From Leptotrichia sp. oral taxon 215 str. W9775 (GTDB taxonomy: Bacteria > Fusobacteriota > Fusobacteriia > Fusobacteriales > Leptotrichiaceae): DNA of 64,000 nucleotides. Positions 7,842 through 17,385 of the stretch are shown here, piece by piece. A model generated the notes under the pieces. The model saw only the letters and a list, made by a program, of their open reading frames with translations. It was not told the origin of the DNA and searched no databases. A program made the translations under genes and the position numbers. The stretch is from NCBI RefSeq assembly GCF_000469505.1, contig NZ_KI272827.1, positions 25,928 through 89,927 on the forward strand, in the 5' to 3' direction. Each line of letters opens with the position of its first letter. Within the stretch, counting starts at the first letter, position 1.

Positions 7842-10535
7842 TCATTCAATTTTAATACTTAAAACCTGACAAGTTTTTACATTATTAATTTTAATTTTAT
7901 TTCCATCAAAACTGAATTCAACATTATCCATAACTGTTTCTTCATCAAATTTTACTAAAGATGTATTTTTAATATCATCGTGATATATAATGTCAAAATC
8001 AGTAGGCTTTTTATCATCAGGATTATATACTCTAATAATTAATGCATTTTCCTTTTCTGCTTTTTTCACAGTGCTGAGAATACAGTTTCTATTTTCTGAA
8101 GAAAATATTGAATAATCAAATGGGACATCTTGAATTTCAGGTTTATTCATTAAAAAGAAAATATCCACATTTTTAAATTCCGCAGCCTGATAATAATAGA
8201 AAGGAGTTAAGTATTCCTTAGATATATTCGAAATTTTTGAAATTGAATATTCATTCTTTCCAATAGAAATAGCAAAATTAAACTTCAGATTTTTCAGCAG
8301 GTTTGCATCAGGTGTTTCCCAGTTAGCCATTCCTGAAGCTCTTCCAGGTCTATCTTTAAGCTCTGCTTTTCCCATTTCTGGTGTTGATCTGAATAAAGTG
8401 AGTGCTATTGTATCAAATTTTTCACCTGTAATCTGATATTCCCTTACACAATCTGTTATAATGCTTATATTTTCATGGTCATTAGCAAGAGATACAAAAG
8501 ATTGCATTGGTTCTATTGTTCTAGGTTTTTCATTCCAGCCATTTTCCCTCCAGTTTTCAACTTCAGAAAGATAAACAGGCCTTCTAATCGTTCCAAATTG
8601 CTGGTCAGCAATAGACTCAACACTTTTTATTCCCGTTCTAAATAATACACGTACACGATGTTCTATTGCTCTATTTTCCACTTCTATATCTACTTTTACA
8701 AGAGAACTGTCTTTTTCCAGTGATAGAGTTACAAAAAATTCTATCTGGATATTATCCTGTTCCTGTTCTCTTGATGTCAGATTATAAGGAATATTCATTT
8801 TTACAGAATATTTTATTTTATTTAACAGAGAATTTTTTTCTGTTTCCAATATTTCAATTTCAGAATTTTCACTTGTTAAAATCCTATCGCTATAAGGTTC
8901 TGAATAATCATAAGTATCTCCTGCATCTCCGGAATCTTCAAAAATCAGAAAACCTTCTTTTTCTAAATTATTCTTTTTATCTTTTATGATAATTGAACCA
9001 TTTTTCTGTATTCTTATATTTAGTAAGTCATTTTCAATTTCATTCACTTCAGTACTGCATTCATAAACTTTATCAGCAGATTCTTTTTTTCTCATAAACA
9101 GCGTTCTGTATCCTAAAGGCAATATATCTTTCAAGTAAATTAGCAATTCAGTTTTATATATTTCTGCATTTTCCTTTATCCAACGTGGATTATCATTTGT
9201 ATTGAATCCCACTTCAGATTTCATTTTATTTTTTATTCTTTCCTCAAGCTTTTCACTTTTTAAAACTTTGCTTTCATATACAGTGCCATCTGTATCATAA
9301 ATTTCTATATCAGTAAAAGGTGTAAAAATTTCAGCCTTTAAAACTCCACTTCTTCTGTATGGAAGAAAATTATATACTTGAAACTGAAAAATATCCTTTT
9401 CAGGAATAGCTGATCCTATTTCCCTCATCTTTAAATCATTCAGATTATCCATTAGAGATTTTACAGTATCATTTCTATATTCAATACTGTTATTAGTTTC
9501 ATCAGAATTGCACATACCGATACTGTCATGAGCGGCATTTTCAGCCATAAGCTTCCATGCCTTTTCAAAAACTTTATTTTCATATTCAAAACCTGATTTA
9601 TATGCTATTGAACTTAAAGGCTCCGATATATTCACTATAAGATTTTCATTTTTATTATTCTTTATCTTCAAATCAGCTCTTGTAGAATAAATGGATTTAT
9701 GAACTCTGCTGAATTGTCCCGATGTCATTTCACCTTTTACAGTATCATAGTGGAATCCGTTATTTTCAGCTTTTTCCATTACATTATCAATAGTTGATAT
9801 ATAAAAATTACTGTCAGGATTAAGCTCATTAAGTTTTTCTACAATTTCAGGAAGATTTTTTCTAATTGGTCTCTGATCTTCACCATTGTATAATGTTAAT
9901 GTTCCTATTAGAGATCTTCTGTCAGTTTCTTCCTTCAATTTTGCCATCAAATTATTCAGACTATCTGCTTCAGACGTAAAATAAACAAAATTTCCATATC
10001 TATCCAGATACATGTTAAAAACCCTGCTTCCATCAGGAGATTCCCAGTAAAACTCATTTTTAGGATAATGGCTGTCTCCCAGACCTCTTTTAAATGTATT
10101 GTATTTTATGTTAAAACCATTTAGCAGCTGAGGCATCTGAGCTGACTGACCAAAAGAGTCAGGCATATATCCTGTTTTCATATATGCCCCGAAATCTTTT
10201 GCCCTTTCTATTCCATAATACAGATTTCTTATAATGGATTCTCCGCTTATTACCATCTGATCTGTCTGTGTATACCATGGTCCTATTATCAGCTTACCTT
10301 CTGTAACAAGTTTTTTTATTCTATTTTCATCATATGGATGAAACTCAAGATAATCATCTATAATGGACAGCTGTGCATCCAGAAGAAAATGACTGAAGTT
10401 TTTATTATTTTCCAGAACATCAAATATTTCCTTAAAATGATTCAGGGAGTATATTTTAGAACGGGAAGTTGTGAAGTACCATTCCCTGTCCCAATGTGTA
10501 TGGGGAATAATCGGAAAATCATATTTCTTATTCAT
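7842..10535 (-). CDS. GH38 alpha-mannosidase (MngB-like)
   Basis: Glycoside hydrolase family 38 retaining alpha-mannosidase, 897 residues, similar in layout to E. coli MngB, which cleaves phosphorylated mannosylglycerate after PTS uptake. The zinc-binding motif PHTHWDREWYF is at 11-21, the nucleophile is D126 in GYMPDSFGQ, and a later zinc-site motif NAAHDSIG is present. No signal peptide is visible, so it is cytoplasmic. Start 10535 is chosen because family members begin just before this motif and the ATG is one base after the EIIC stop, implying translational coupling. It is the last gene of the PTS operon. The true substrate may be mannosylglycerate or another alpha-mannoside. Confidence 0.85.
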   Translation of the reverse strand: MNKKYDFPIIPHTHWDREWYFTTSRSKIYSLNHFKEIFDVLENNKNFSHFLLDAQLSIIDDYLEFHPYDENRIKKLVTEGKLIIGPWYTQTDQMVISGESIIRNLYYGIERAKDFGAYMKTGYMPDSFGQSAQMPQLLNGFNIKYNTFKRGLGDSHYPKNEFYWESPDGSRVFNMYLDRYGNFVYFTSEADSLNNLMAKLKEETDRRSLIGTLTLYNGEDQRPIRKNLPEIVEKLNELNPDSNFYISTIDNVMEKAENNGFHYDTVKGEMTSGQFSRVHKSIYSTRADLKIKNNKNENLIVNISEPLSSIAYKSGFEYENKVFEKAWKLMAENAAHDSIGMCNSDETNNSIEYRNDTVKSLMDNLNDLKMREIGSAIPEKDIFQFQVYNFLPYRRSGVLKAEIFTPFTDIEIYDTDGTVYESKVLKSEKLEERIKNKMKSEVGFNTNDNPRWIKENAEIYKTELLIYLKDILPLGYRTLFMRKKESADKVYECSTEVNEIENDLLNIRIQKNGSIIIKDKKNNLEKEGFLIFEDSGDAGDTYDYSEPYSDRILTSENSEIEILETEKNSLLNKIKYSVKMNIPYNLTSREQEQDNIQIEFFVTLSLEKDSSLVKVDIEVENRAIEHRVRVLFRTGIKSVESIADQQFGTIRRPVYLSEVENWRENGWNEKPRTIEPMQSFVSLANDHENISIITDCVREYQITGEKFDTIALTLFRSTPEMGKAELKDRPGRASGMANWETPDANLLKNLKFNFAISIGKNEYSISKISNISKEYLTPFYYYQAAEFKNVDIFFLMNKPEIQDVPFDYSIFSSENRNCILSTVKKAEKENALIIRVYNPDDKKPTDFDIIYHDDIKNTSLVKFDEETVMDNVEFSFDGNKIKINNVKTCQVLSIKIE

Positions 10536-10536
10536 A

Positions 10537-11721
10537 TTAATACTCATCCACTTCCAGCTTACCATCTTTTATAAGCTTATTTCTGTACAGAACATTACAT
10601 ACAGCAATTATTACTGAACCTACAGCTATTCCTAACATGTATGCAGGAAGATTTTTTACTAGAGGCCATGCCCAGACTGCTGATTCAGGGAACCATTGTA
10701 CTGCTCCAAGAGCTATTCCTGAAAATGCTCCTATTATTGAAGAAATTACATATAAAGGAATTGTGAATCCAGGATTTTCAAGTGCAAAAGGTATTGCTCC
10801 TTCAGAAATTCCCATGAAAGCAAGGAATATAGATGTTTTTCCTGCATCGTAAAATTCACTGTTATAAACTCTTCTTCCAACTAATTTTTTATCTATTAAA
10901 GTTGAAAGTCCTAGTCCTATTGATGGAGTAACAATTGCTATTGTTCTTGCTGTAATTGGAAGAACTTTTTCAGTAGTAAATCCTAAAGCTACAAATCCTG
11001 CAGCCTTGTTTACAGGTCCACCTAAGTCAAAAGCTGTAGTTGCTGAAAGCACAAGGGCGTAAGCAAACTGTCCTGCCGCTCCTGCCGCTTCAAGAAGTGC
11101 TCTAATTTGAAGATTTATCCATCCTCCAACAGGAGTTATTACAAATACCATTACAAACATACAGAAAAGTGAAGAAAGTAAAGGTATTAAAAAAGTAGAT
11201 TTAAATGCAAGCCAGTTTTTTGGCAAATTAATATTTTTATTTAAATATTTTACAAAATACCCTATTATCATTGCTATAATAAATGCTCCTAAAAATCCTG
11301 AAGGAACAGGAGTAACTTTATCTAAAACTCCATCTACCATTCCTATAGTAGCCACAGGTTTATTTGCAACATAACCACCAATAAATCCTGCCGCAAGGGC
11401 TGTCTTACCACCTATTGAATTTGCCACAAATGCCGCAAACATTGGAATTGCGAAACCAAACAATGTAAATCCGAAACTTTCCATTAATGAAGCCAATTTT
11501 AATAGCTGTAAACTCATTCCTGTGTACTGGCCTGTTTTTATAGCATCTAAAATTGATACACTTGGATCAATTTTAAATATTACATAAGGAATTACCTGAG
11601 AAAATGCACCAATAAGTCCTCCCATTATAAGTACCGGTATCATATAAGATATACCTGTCATAAGATGTTTATAAAATTCCTGCCAAAAACTGTTTTTTCT
11701 TTTTCTTTTTAATTGAGCCAT
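10537..11721 (-). CDS. PTS fructose/mannosylglycerate-type EIIC permease
   Basis: Membrane channel component of a fructose-family phosphotransferase system, about 394 residues with roughly ten hydrophobic segments. The motif FDLGGPVNKAAGF is typical of fructose-type EIIC proteins. In E. coli MngA the A, B and C domains form one chain; here they are three genes in order A, B, C. Start 11721 (MAQLKRKRKNSFW) is set by GGAGG 8 nt upstream; a reading to 11736 would swallow that site. The adjacent GH38 mannosidase points to an alpha-mannoside substrate, which is inference from context. Confidence 0.85.
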   Translation of the reverse strand: MAQLKRKRKNSFWQEFYKHLMTGISYMIPVLIMGGLIGAFSQVIPYVIFKIDPSVSILDAIKTGQYTGMSLQLLKLASLMESFGFTLFGFAIPMFAAFVANSIGGKTALAAGFIGGYVANKPVATIGMVDGVLDKVTPVPSGFLGAFIIAMIIGYFVKYLNKNINLPKNWLAFKSTFLIPLLSSLFCMFVMVFVITPVGGWINLQIRALLEAAGAAGQFAYALVLSATTAFDLGGPVNKAAGFVALGFTTEKVLPITARTIAIVTPSIGLGLSTLIDKKLVGRRVYNSEFYDAGKTSIFLAFMGISEGAIPFALENPGFTIPLYVISSIIGAFSGIALGAVQWFPESAVWAWPLVKNLPAYMLGIAVGSVIIAVCNVLYRNKLIKDGKLEVDEY

Positions 11722-11783
11722 TTTAAATACCTCCATAATTTTTATAATTTTATTCTGCTTTATTTATACCATTTTCTATTAAA

Positions 11784-12095
11784 TTACCCTATTTCCTCAA
11801 CTATTTCTTCTAAAATCTCTTTTCCTTCCCTAATTGCCTCCTTCAAGGTAATTTCATAAGGGTCATACCCTTCAAAACGTTCCATTCCCTGTGGAGTAAT
11901 TGCCAATGCTAAAATAATTGCATCTGATTCTTCTATATCTTTTCTGGTAAGCTCATTCTGAATTCCATCTGCTCCCTGTGTTTCTATTTTAATCTCAACT
12001 CCCAGTTCCTTTGCCGCCTTTTCTAAAGAATCTGCCGCCATAAATGTATGTGCCAATCCCATCGGGCATGCACAAACTGCTACAATTTTTTTCAT
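11784..12095 (-). CDS. PTS fructose-family EIIB component
   Basis: Small cytoplasmic phosphotransfer protein of 103 residues. The active-site motif CPMGLAHTFMAA places the phosphorylated cysteine at C10, matching the CPTGIAHT consensus of fructose EIIB domains. It accepts phosphate from EIIA and passes it to the sugar during transport through EIIC. GGAG lies 10 nt before the ATG. It is encoded between EIIA (40 bp upstream) and EIIC (62 bp downstream), so the three are almost certainly one transcript. Confidence 0.9.
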   Translation of the reverse strand: MKKIVAVCACPMGLAHTFMAADSLEKAAKELGVEIKIETQGADGIQNELTRKDIEESDAIILALAITPQGMERFEGYDPYEITLKEAIREGKEILEEIVEEIG

Positions 12096-12135
12096 AATAA
12101 TTCTTCTCCTTATATTAATTTATTTTATTTTTTAT

Positions 12136-12570
12136 TTACTCAGTAATAATTTTTAACAATTCTCCCTTATCATCTGTCATTTCCAACTTTTCCCTAAACT
12201 TTTCATCAAGTATTTTTTTTGACAGATTCATTAAAATTTTTATATGCTCCCCTGCTGAAGCCGCAGGAACTCCAAGAAGAAATATGTATTTTACCTTTTC
12301 ATCAGGATCTCCCCAGAAAATTTCCTCTTTTAATTTTGCAAATACTATCTGTGGTGAATTTATAAATTCTGATTTTCCATGAGGAATTGCCACTTTAAAC
12401 CCTACAACAGTATTTTCCATTTCTTCCCTTTTAAAGACATCCTCAATAAATTTCTCCTTATTAAGTAATTTTTCTTCAGATATTGTTTCTGTCATTTTAT
12501 TAATTATTTCTCTTTTATCTTCTGTTTCCAGATTTAAAATAATATTATTCTCATTGATAAAATTTTTCAT
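12136..12570 (-). CDS. PTS fructose-family EIIA component
   Basis: Cytoplasmic EIIA of the fructose/mannitol type, 144 residues. The phosphorylated histidine is H64 in the motif GFKVAIPHGKSEF. It takes phosphate from HPr and donates it to the separate EIIB. GGAG lies 8 nt before the ATG. It is the first structural gene after the regulator, 65 bp downstream of its stop, and begins the EIIA-EIIB-EIIC-mannosidase order. Confidence 0.9.
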   Translation of the reverse strand: MKNFINENNIILNLETEDKREIINKMTETISEEKLLNKEKFIEDVFKREEMENTVVGFKVAIPHGKSEFINSPQIVFAKLKEEIFWGDPDEKVKYIFLLGVPAASAGEHIKILMNLSKKILDEKFREKLEMTDDKGELLKIITE

Positions 12571-12635
12571 TTTTCTATCTCCTGTATTTAATAAATTTAG
12601 TCAGCTCCATTTTTCAGAAATAACTTCTATAAAAT

Positions 12636-14699
12636 TCAAATATCAGCCATTTCTAAAAATTTTAAATAATCTGTCAATTCTTCGGAATTTTCTTTATTTA
12701 ACAGTTCATTTTCAAAATCAGGATTTTTTAAATATCTGTTCAGTTCGAGTATCGCCCTCAAATGTTCATCTTTATTTCTTGAAGCAAGGCAAATAACTAT
12801 TTTTATCTCACTTCCAAAAAAATCTATTCCCTTTTTTAATGTTATTAATGAAAATCCTGTTTCCCTAACATTTTTTAAAAGCTGGCCATGAGGTAAAATC
12901 GTTTTGTCACCAACCAGAATATATTTTCCATACTGTATAATCTGATTTTTCAGTTCATCTGTGTATTCCTCTTTTACTAGGCCTGAATCTATCATTGTCT
13001 GACCTGTAATTTCTATTACTTCATCAAGATTATTTGCAGCAACATTCAGCTTGATACTTTTTTCAGAAAGTAATTCTACGAAACTTTTACCAGTTTCTGA
13101 TTTTTCTCCCATATCATCATAAATATTTTCCCCGAAATTTCTCATCAGCTGTTTTTTTAACTCTGTTTCATCTGATACTTTCTTTATAATGCTTAATAAC
13201 TCTGACAATTTTATTTTTGATTTCTTTTCAGGCAATCCATAATTTTTTAACTTCAGAATATCCTTTTCATTCATAACAGCATTAACTGTTATCACATCTA
13301 TACCGTCCAGTTTAAAATCCAATGTTGATATAATAATATCGGCTTTTTTCAGATAATTATAATTTTCCAGCTGATTAAAAGGTATTATATCAATTATATT
13401 TACCTGAAACCTGTTATTAATATTCTCATACAGAAATCTTGAACTGCTATACCCTAGTCCGCATACAATTAATATATTAGGATCTTTCTTCAATAGCGTG
13501 GAAGGATTATTTCTCATTATGGCTCTTTGAATCATAACAGTGATAAATGCCGCTTCATCTTCATCAAATGATAAATCTATAAAATCAGAAATTATCTTCA
13601 AACTTGATTTTGTCTTTATAAAAAGTTCCATATACTGTTTTTTGACTTCACTTAAAATACTTTCTGTCAGTTTAAATTTATTTTTCATTCGATAAATCGC
13701 CGGTTTTATATGATTAAGCAATTCTTTCCTTAAAATCTTATCCTCTGTAAGATTTACTTTCAATTTATCACTTAACAATTTTATAAACTGGTCTATCAGG
13801 CTTTCTATCAGAATCCAGTTTAAAAAATAGGAATATTCCAAGTTATATGAATACGAACCTAGAAAAAAATCAACAAAATAATGGATATCTTTTTCTTTAA
13901 TATTTTCAACCTTTTCCAATATTTCCCTAATTTTACTAAATTCCTTAGTTTTTGAAAGAAATATTTCATTCTCAACATCTTCTTCTATTTCATGGCCATT
14001 TTTATTTCTTATCACTGAAATAAATAAAAATAGCTGTAATGTTTCAAATGCCTCATCGCTAATTGTCTTTCCCGTATAATCCAGTATTTTATTAATTGTA
14101 TTTTTAGATTCTTCTATTCTGCTCTTTTTATAAAATTTCTGTATTATTTTTTTTAAGGGATCATATTCTATTTTCTTTTCCTTTGTGTTCTTTATATACT
14201 CCCTCAATATATTAATAATATATTTTCTTATATTTATTTCACTTCCAATAATCTTATATCCTCTATTGTTGTTCATATCGATTACAAGTCCATATTCACT
14301 AATAATTTTGTTCAATTCTTTTAATGAATATCTTACGGTTGTTTTACTTAAGTTATATTTTTCCGTGAAATACTGCAGTATAAATTCATTTTTAGAAAGA
14401 AATATTTCATAAGATAATATGTTTACCCTTTCATTTTCTGACAAAAAATATTCCTTTTCTTTAATATTTTCCACAATATCTTCTATTTCATTTTCTGAAT
14501 ATAAAATTTTTAATCTATTGTTGTTTATTTCAATGATATCTTTATTATTCTTTTCCTGAAAAAATACATTTAACTCATCAATATCATAACGGATACTTCT
14601 TTCAGTTATATTGTATAAGTTTGAAATATCTTTTACCGTAATTTCATCATTTGAATTTATTACTAGGTTAATAATTTCAAAATACCTTTTTTTTACCAT
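12636..14699 (-). CDS. PRD-domain transcriptional activator (BglG/LicR/ManR type)
   Basis: Sugar-responsive activator of 687 residues, predicted to control the downstream mannoside PTS. Domains in order: N-terminal winged HTH (ITERSIRYDIDELN), a second Mga-like HTH near residues 90-140 (LSKTTVRYSLKELN), two PTS regulation domains (about 180-400), an EIIB-like domain with NILIVCGLGYSSS carrying a cysteine, and a C-terminal EIIA-like domain with TILPHGQLL carrying a histidine. This is the DNA-binding LicR/MtlR architecture rather than the short RNA-binding BglG antiterminator. Its activity is likely tuned by phosphorylation from the PTS proteins encoded next to it. GGAG lies 5 nt before the ATG. 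Confidence 0.88.
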   Translation of the reverse strand: MVKKRYFEIINLVINSNDEITVKDISNLYNITERSIRYDIDELNVFFQEKNNKDIIEINNNRLKILYSENEIEDIVENIKEKEYFLSENERVNILSYEIFLSKNEFILQYFTEKYNLSKTTVRYSLKELNKIISEYGLVIDMNNNRGYKIIGSEINIRKYIINILREYIKNTKEKKIEYDPLKKIIQKFYKKSRIEESKNTINKILDYTGKTISDEAFETLQLFLFISVIRNKNGHEIEEDVENEIFLSKTKEFSKIREILEKVENIKEKDIHYFVDFFLGSYSYNLEYSYFLNWILIESLIDQFIKLLSDKLKVNLTEDKILRKELLNHIKPAIYRMKNKFKLTESILSEVKKQYMELFIKTKSSLKIISDFIDLSFDEDEAAFITVMIQRAIMRNNPSTLLKKDPNILIVCGLGYSSSRFLYENINNRFQVNIIDIIPFNQLENYNYLKKADIIISTLDFKLDGIDVITVNAVMNEKDILKLKNYGLPEKKSKIKLSELLSIIKKVSDETELKKQLMRNFGENIYDDMGEKSETGKSFVELLSEKSIKLNVAANNLDEVIEITGQTMIDSGLVKEEYTDELKNQIIQYGKYILVGDKTILPHGQLLKNVRETGFSLITLKKGIDFFGSEIKIVICLASRNKDEHLRAILELNRYLKNPDFENELLNKENSEELTDYLKFLEMADI

Positions 14700-14969
14700 T
14701 TCGTCTCCTTATACTAATAATATATACTGATTTCCATATTTTTCAAGATTTTTATTTTTTCAAATTTTATTGAAAAAATTTTTTCACAATTATATAATTT
14801 TATCTATGTATTTGTATTATTCTGATTTTTATGATTTGTATTTGAGATGACTAATTCACTTATTATCTTAAATATTGTTGGATTCCATTCTAAAATAAGC
14901 TAAAATCTTTTTTTACAATCTCAGTCTTACCTTTTCTTATTTCAATATTTATTATCATTCTTTAAAAAC

Positions 14970-15314
14970 TTACTCAATAATAATCTTTACATTGTTTTTT
15001 GAATCTATACTGTCATTCCAGAAATTCCTATATAATTCTAAAGAAGCAGATATATCTAAAAATAACTTTTCATTTCTTTCCTTTAGAAAATTTAAATTTT
15101 TAAAAATAATAATAATTTTATCTTCTTCTATCCAGCTTAAATCTCTCATACAGTCATTCAGAGAATCATATGAGTTTTTTCTAAAATAAGGAGGAAAATG
15201 AAAAACATCATTCATTTCTTTAAAAAAATTGCTACTATTTTTTACATTTTTCAAATCAATTTCAACTTCAAATATTTTATTTTTCAGATATTCCTTGATT
15301 TTGCCATTCTTCAT
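14970..15314 (-). CDS. Barstar-like RNase inhibitor, orphan
   Basis: A 114-residue protein resembling the barstar family, whose founding member blocks the secreted RNase barnase. The middle segment FFKEMNDVFHFPPYFRKNSY followed by DSLNDCMRDL matches the family pattern of a helix, an F-P-x-Y-F turn and an aligned D-x-L-x-D-C helix; the strand IIIIFKNLNFL follows. The start has GGAG 8 nt upstream. No barnase-like RNase or polymorphic toxin is adjacent: the neighbours are the PRD regulator and acpS. It may be an orphan immunity gene or control a housekeeping RNase. The call rests on pattern recognition only. Confidence 0.65.
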   Translation of the reverse strand: MKNGKIKEYLKNKIFEVEIDLKNVKNSSNFFKEMNDVFHFPPYFRKNSYDSLNDCMRDLSWIEEDKIIIIFKNLNFLKERNEKLFLDISASLELYRNFWNDSIDSKNNVKIIIE

Positions 15315-15482
15315 TTAAATTTCTCCTTATAGATTTTTAGTTGCCTCTCTTTCAGAAATTTCTGATCCCTTAAACAATAAGCAAACTTGGCTTTATCAGT
15401 AAAATTAATTCTAAAATAAATAAAGTAACTATTCTAAATAACTTATTTTTAAAATTAATTTTATTATCCTACCCCCAGTTTT

Positions 15483-15851
15483 TTATTCTTTATAGATAAT
15501 AACAGTAGAAACCGCATATTCCCTGCTATGTGAAATACTTATCTGTATTTTAAGGTCTTCTGCATGATTCAGAAGATTATTGTAAAGGGTAACAGTGGGC
15601 TTCCCCAGCTCATCATTAAGTATTTCCACATCATTTAAAGAAAAGCCCCTCACACCTGTTCCAAGTGCTTTTGAAACTGCCTCTTTTGCAGCAAATCTTC
15701 CGGCATAACTGGCATAGGGCTCCTTCTTCTTTTCTATATATTCTATTTCCTTTTCAGTATAAACTTTCCTTTTAAATGATGAAGTTCTGTTAATAGCTTC
15801 CCTTATCCTGCTTATTTCAATGATATCAGTTCCTATTCCGTATATTTCCAT
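15483..15851 (-). CDS. acpS: Holo-[acyl-carrier-protein] synthase
   Basis: Transfers 4'-phosphopantetheine from CoA to acyl carrier protein, activating fatty acid synthesis in the cytoplasm. The 122 residues match the family length. The metal-binding motif GIGTDIIEISRI is near the N-terminus and RFAAKEAVSKALGTG follows near residue 55. Of two tandem ATG codons the second (15851) has the better spacing to GGAG. It follows tatD by 15 bp and is probably in the same operon. Confidence 0.93.
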   Translation of the reverse strand: MEIYGIGTDIIEISRIREAINRTSSFKRKVYTEKEIEYIEKKKEPYASYAGRFAAKEAVSKALGTGVRGFSLNDVEILNDELGKPTVTLYNNLLNHAEDLKIQISISHSREYAVSTVIIYKE

Positions 15852-15866
15852 CATTTCTCCTTCAAT

Positions 15867-16628
15867 CTACAGATTATATATTTTCTTGGCATTTTCAGTC
15901 GTAACTTTTATTACTTCCTCTACAGAGATTCCCTTTATTGCCGCTATTTCTTCAGCAACATATTTTGTATAGACAGGCTGATTTCTCTTTCCTCTAAAAG
16001 GTACAGGAGTCAAATAAGGGCAGTCTGTCTCGAGGACTATCCTATCAAGAGGCAATTCCTTTACCAGTTCCTTAGTTTTTTTATTATTTTTGAAAGTAAC
16101 TGTTCCACCTACTCCTATATAATATCTGTTAAGAAAAGGCTTTGCCGCCTGAAAAGATCCAGGATAGCAGTGAAGTATACCTCCTACATTTGGATATTCC
16201 TTTAAAATATCAAGTGTATCCTGCAATGCTTCCCTTGTATGAATCACTATCGGTAATTTTACCCTTTCAGCAAGTTCTATCTGTCTTCTGAAACCTTCCT
16301 TCTGCACTTCTTCCGGATCTTCCATCCAGTGATAATCAAGTCCTATTTCTCCTATTGCAACAACCTTTTTTTCACTCAGTGCCAGTTTTTCCAGTTCCTT
16401 GTCGACTTCAGCGTTATATTTTTTAATATCTACAGGATGTATTCCAATCACTGCATGAACAAAATCATACTTATTTGCAAGTTCTATACTTTTCAATGAA
16501 CTTTCCATATCAAAGCCAATACTTACTATTCCTTCCATCTGTTCCTCTATATTTTTCATGACATCATTAAAATCTTCCTGAAACTGCTCGTCATAAATAT
16601 GTGTATGAGTATCTATTATTTTGGACAT
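15867..16628 (-). CDS. tatD: TatD-family metal-dependent hydrolase
   Basis: TIM-barrel amidohydrolase-like nuclease of the TatD family, 253 residues. The metal-binding start IIDTHTHIYDEQF, the middle GEIGLDYHW and PIVIHTREA motifs and the late ETDCPYLTP motif are all present. Family members act as 3'-5' exonucleases or in D-aminoacyl or DNA quality control; the physiological substrate here is unknown. Start ATG 16628 is chosen with GGAAGG 7 nt upstream; the preceding TTG is less likely. It is upstream of and close to acpS. Confidence 0.92.
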   Translation of the reverse strand: MSKIIDTHTHIYDEQFQEDFNDVMKNIEEQMEGIVSIGFDMESSLKSIELANKYDFVHAVIGIHPVDIKKYNAEVDKELEKLALSEKKVVAIGEIGLDYHWMEDPEEVQKEGFRRQIELAERVKLPIVIHTREALQDTLDILKEYPNVGGILHCYPGSFQAAKPFLNRYYIGVGGTVTFKNNKKTKELVKELPLDRIVLETDCPYLTPVPFRGKRNQPVYTKYVAEEIAAIKGISVEEVIKVTTENAKKIYNL

Positions 16629-16680
16629 TTTCAATCCTTCCTTTACTATTAAATTCTATAATTTAAAATTTATATTTCTC

Positions 16681-17349
16681 TCAAATACTATTATTATCAG
16701 AACTATCACTTTCTAATGTTTCTTCATCTTTATATTCCCACTCTTCCTTATTTTTTTGGAAAATCATTTTCTTCTTTTCAGTTTCATATTCAAATTGATT
16801 ATTATCTAACCTCTTTAACATTTCTTTCTGATATTCAGAAAAAATTATTGTATTTACTTTGATTTTTTCTTCATTAGATAAATTTTGAATTTTTTCTTTA
16901 TCCAGTTCGTATCCTAATTTTTCAGAAACTTTATCTATCAATGTCTCCTCAAATTCATCAGAAAACATAACTTCGACCATATTTGGTGATTTTTCTATAT
17001 AAATTACTTCTGCTTTATTTTTTGAAGAAAAGTTTACTCCCTCAATTTCAAAAATTGTTTTTTCATAAAACTTATTATTTAGTAAAATATCTGGTAGATT
17101 AACTTTCAAATTTTTCTCACCAGTTTCTAAATTAGTATTTTCTGAATATCGAATTATCTTATTTTTACTTTCTATCCTATCTGAAATTTTTTTATGAAAA
17201 ACTTCTATAACTTTATCACTTTGACTTTTCATTTCAGTTTCTAATATTTTTAAACTCTTATTTTTAGTAATTTTAAAATTTTCTTTTTTTAGCTCAAATG
17301 AATGACTTAAAGAAAAAATAATAAAGAATAAAATTAATATTTTTCTCAT
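16681..17349 (-). CDS. Secreted protein of unknown function, paralogue 1
   Basis: A 222-residue protein with an N-terminal signal peptide (MRKILILFFIIFSLSHS) and a Lys/Glu-rich body ending in an acidic Ser/Asp tail. It aligns over its C-terminal 120 residues with the product of 17847-18458: both contain the pattern strand, K-A/I-E-x-x-Y, E-K/T-P-x-x-V, an F-x-E/N-L helix, and a final L-D-N/S-N-x-x-Y-E/K motif. The two paralogues flank an LprI-like gene, suggesting a small periplasmic island. No lipobox cysteine. I do not recognise the family. Confidence 0.7.
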   Translation of the reverse strand: MRKILILFFIIFSLSHSFELKKENFKITKNKSLKILETEMKSQSDKVIEVFHKKISDRIESKNKIIRYSENTNLETGEKNLKVNLPDILLNNKFYEKTIFEIEGVNFSSKNKAEVIYIEKSPNMVEVMFSDEFEETLIDKVSEKLGYELDKEKIQNLSNEEKIKVNTIIFSEYQKEMLKRLDNNQFEYETEKKKMIFQKNKEEWEYKDEETLESDSSDNNSI

Positions 17350-17385
17350 AAGACTCCTTCTTTATAAACTTTATTATATGTAGAT

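Noticed and set aside
14771..14786. 16 bp palindrome TGAAAAAATTTTTTCA upstream of the PRD regulator
   Set aside because: Built of A and T runs, which are common by chance in this AT-rich DNA; no supporting half-sites nearby.
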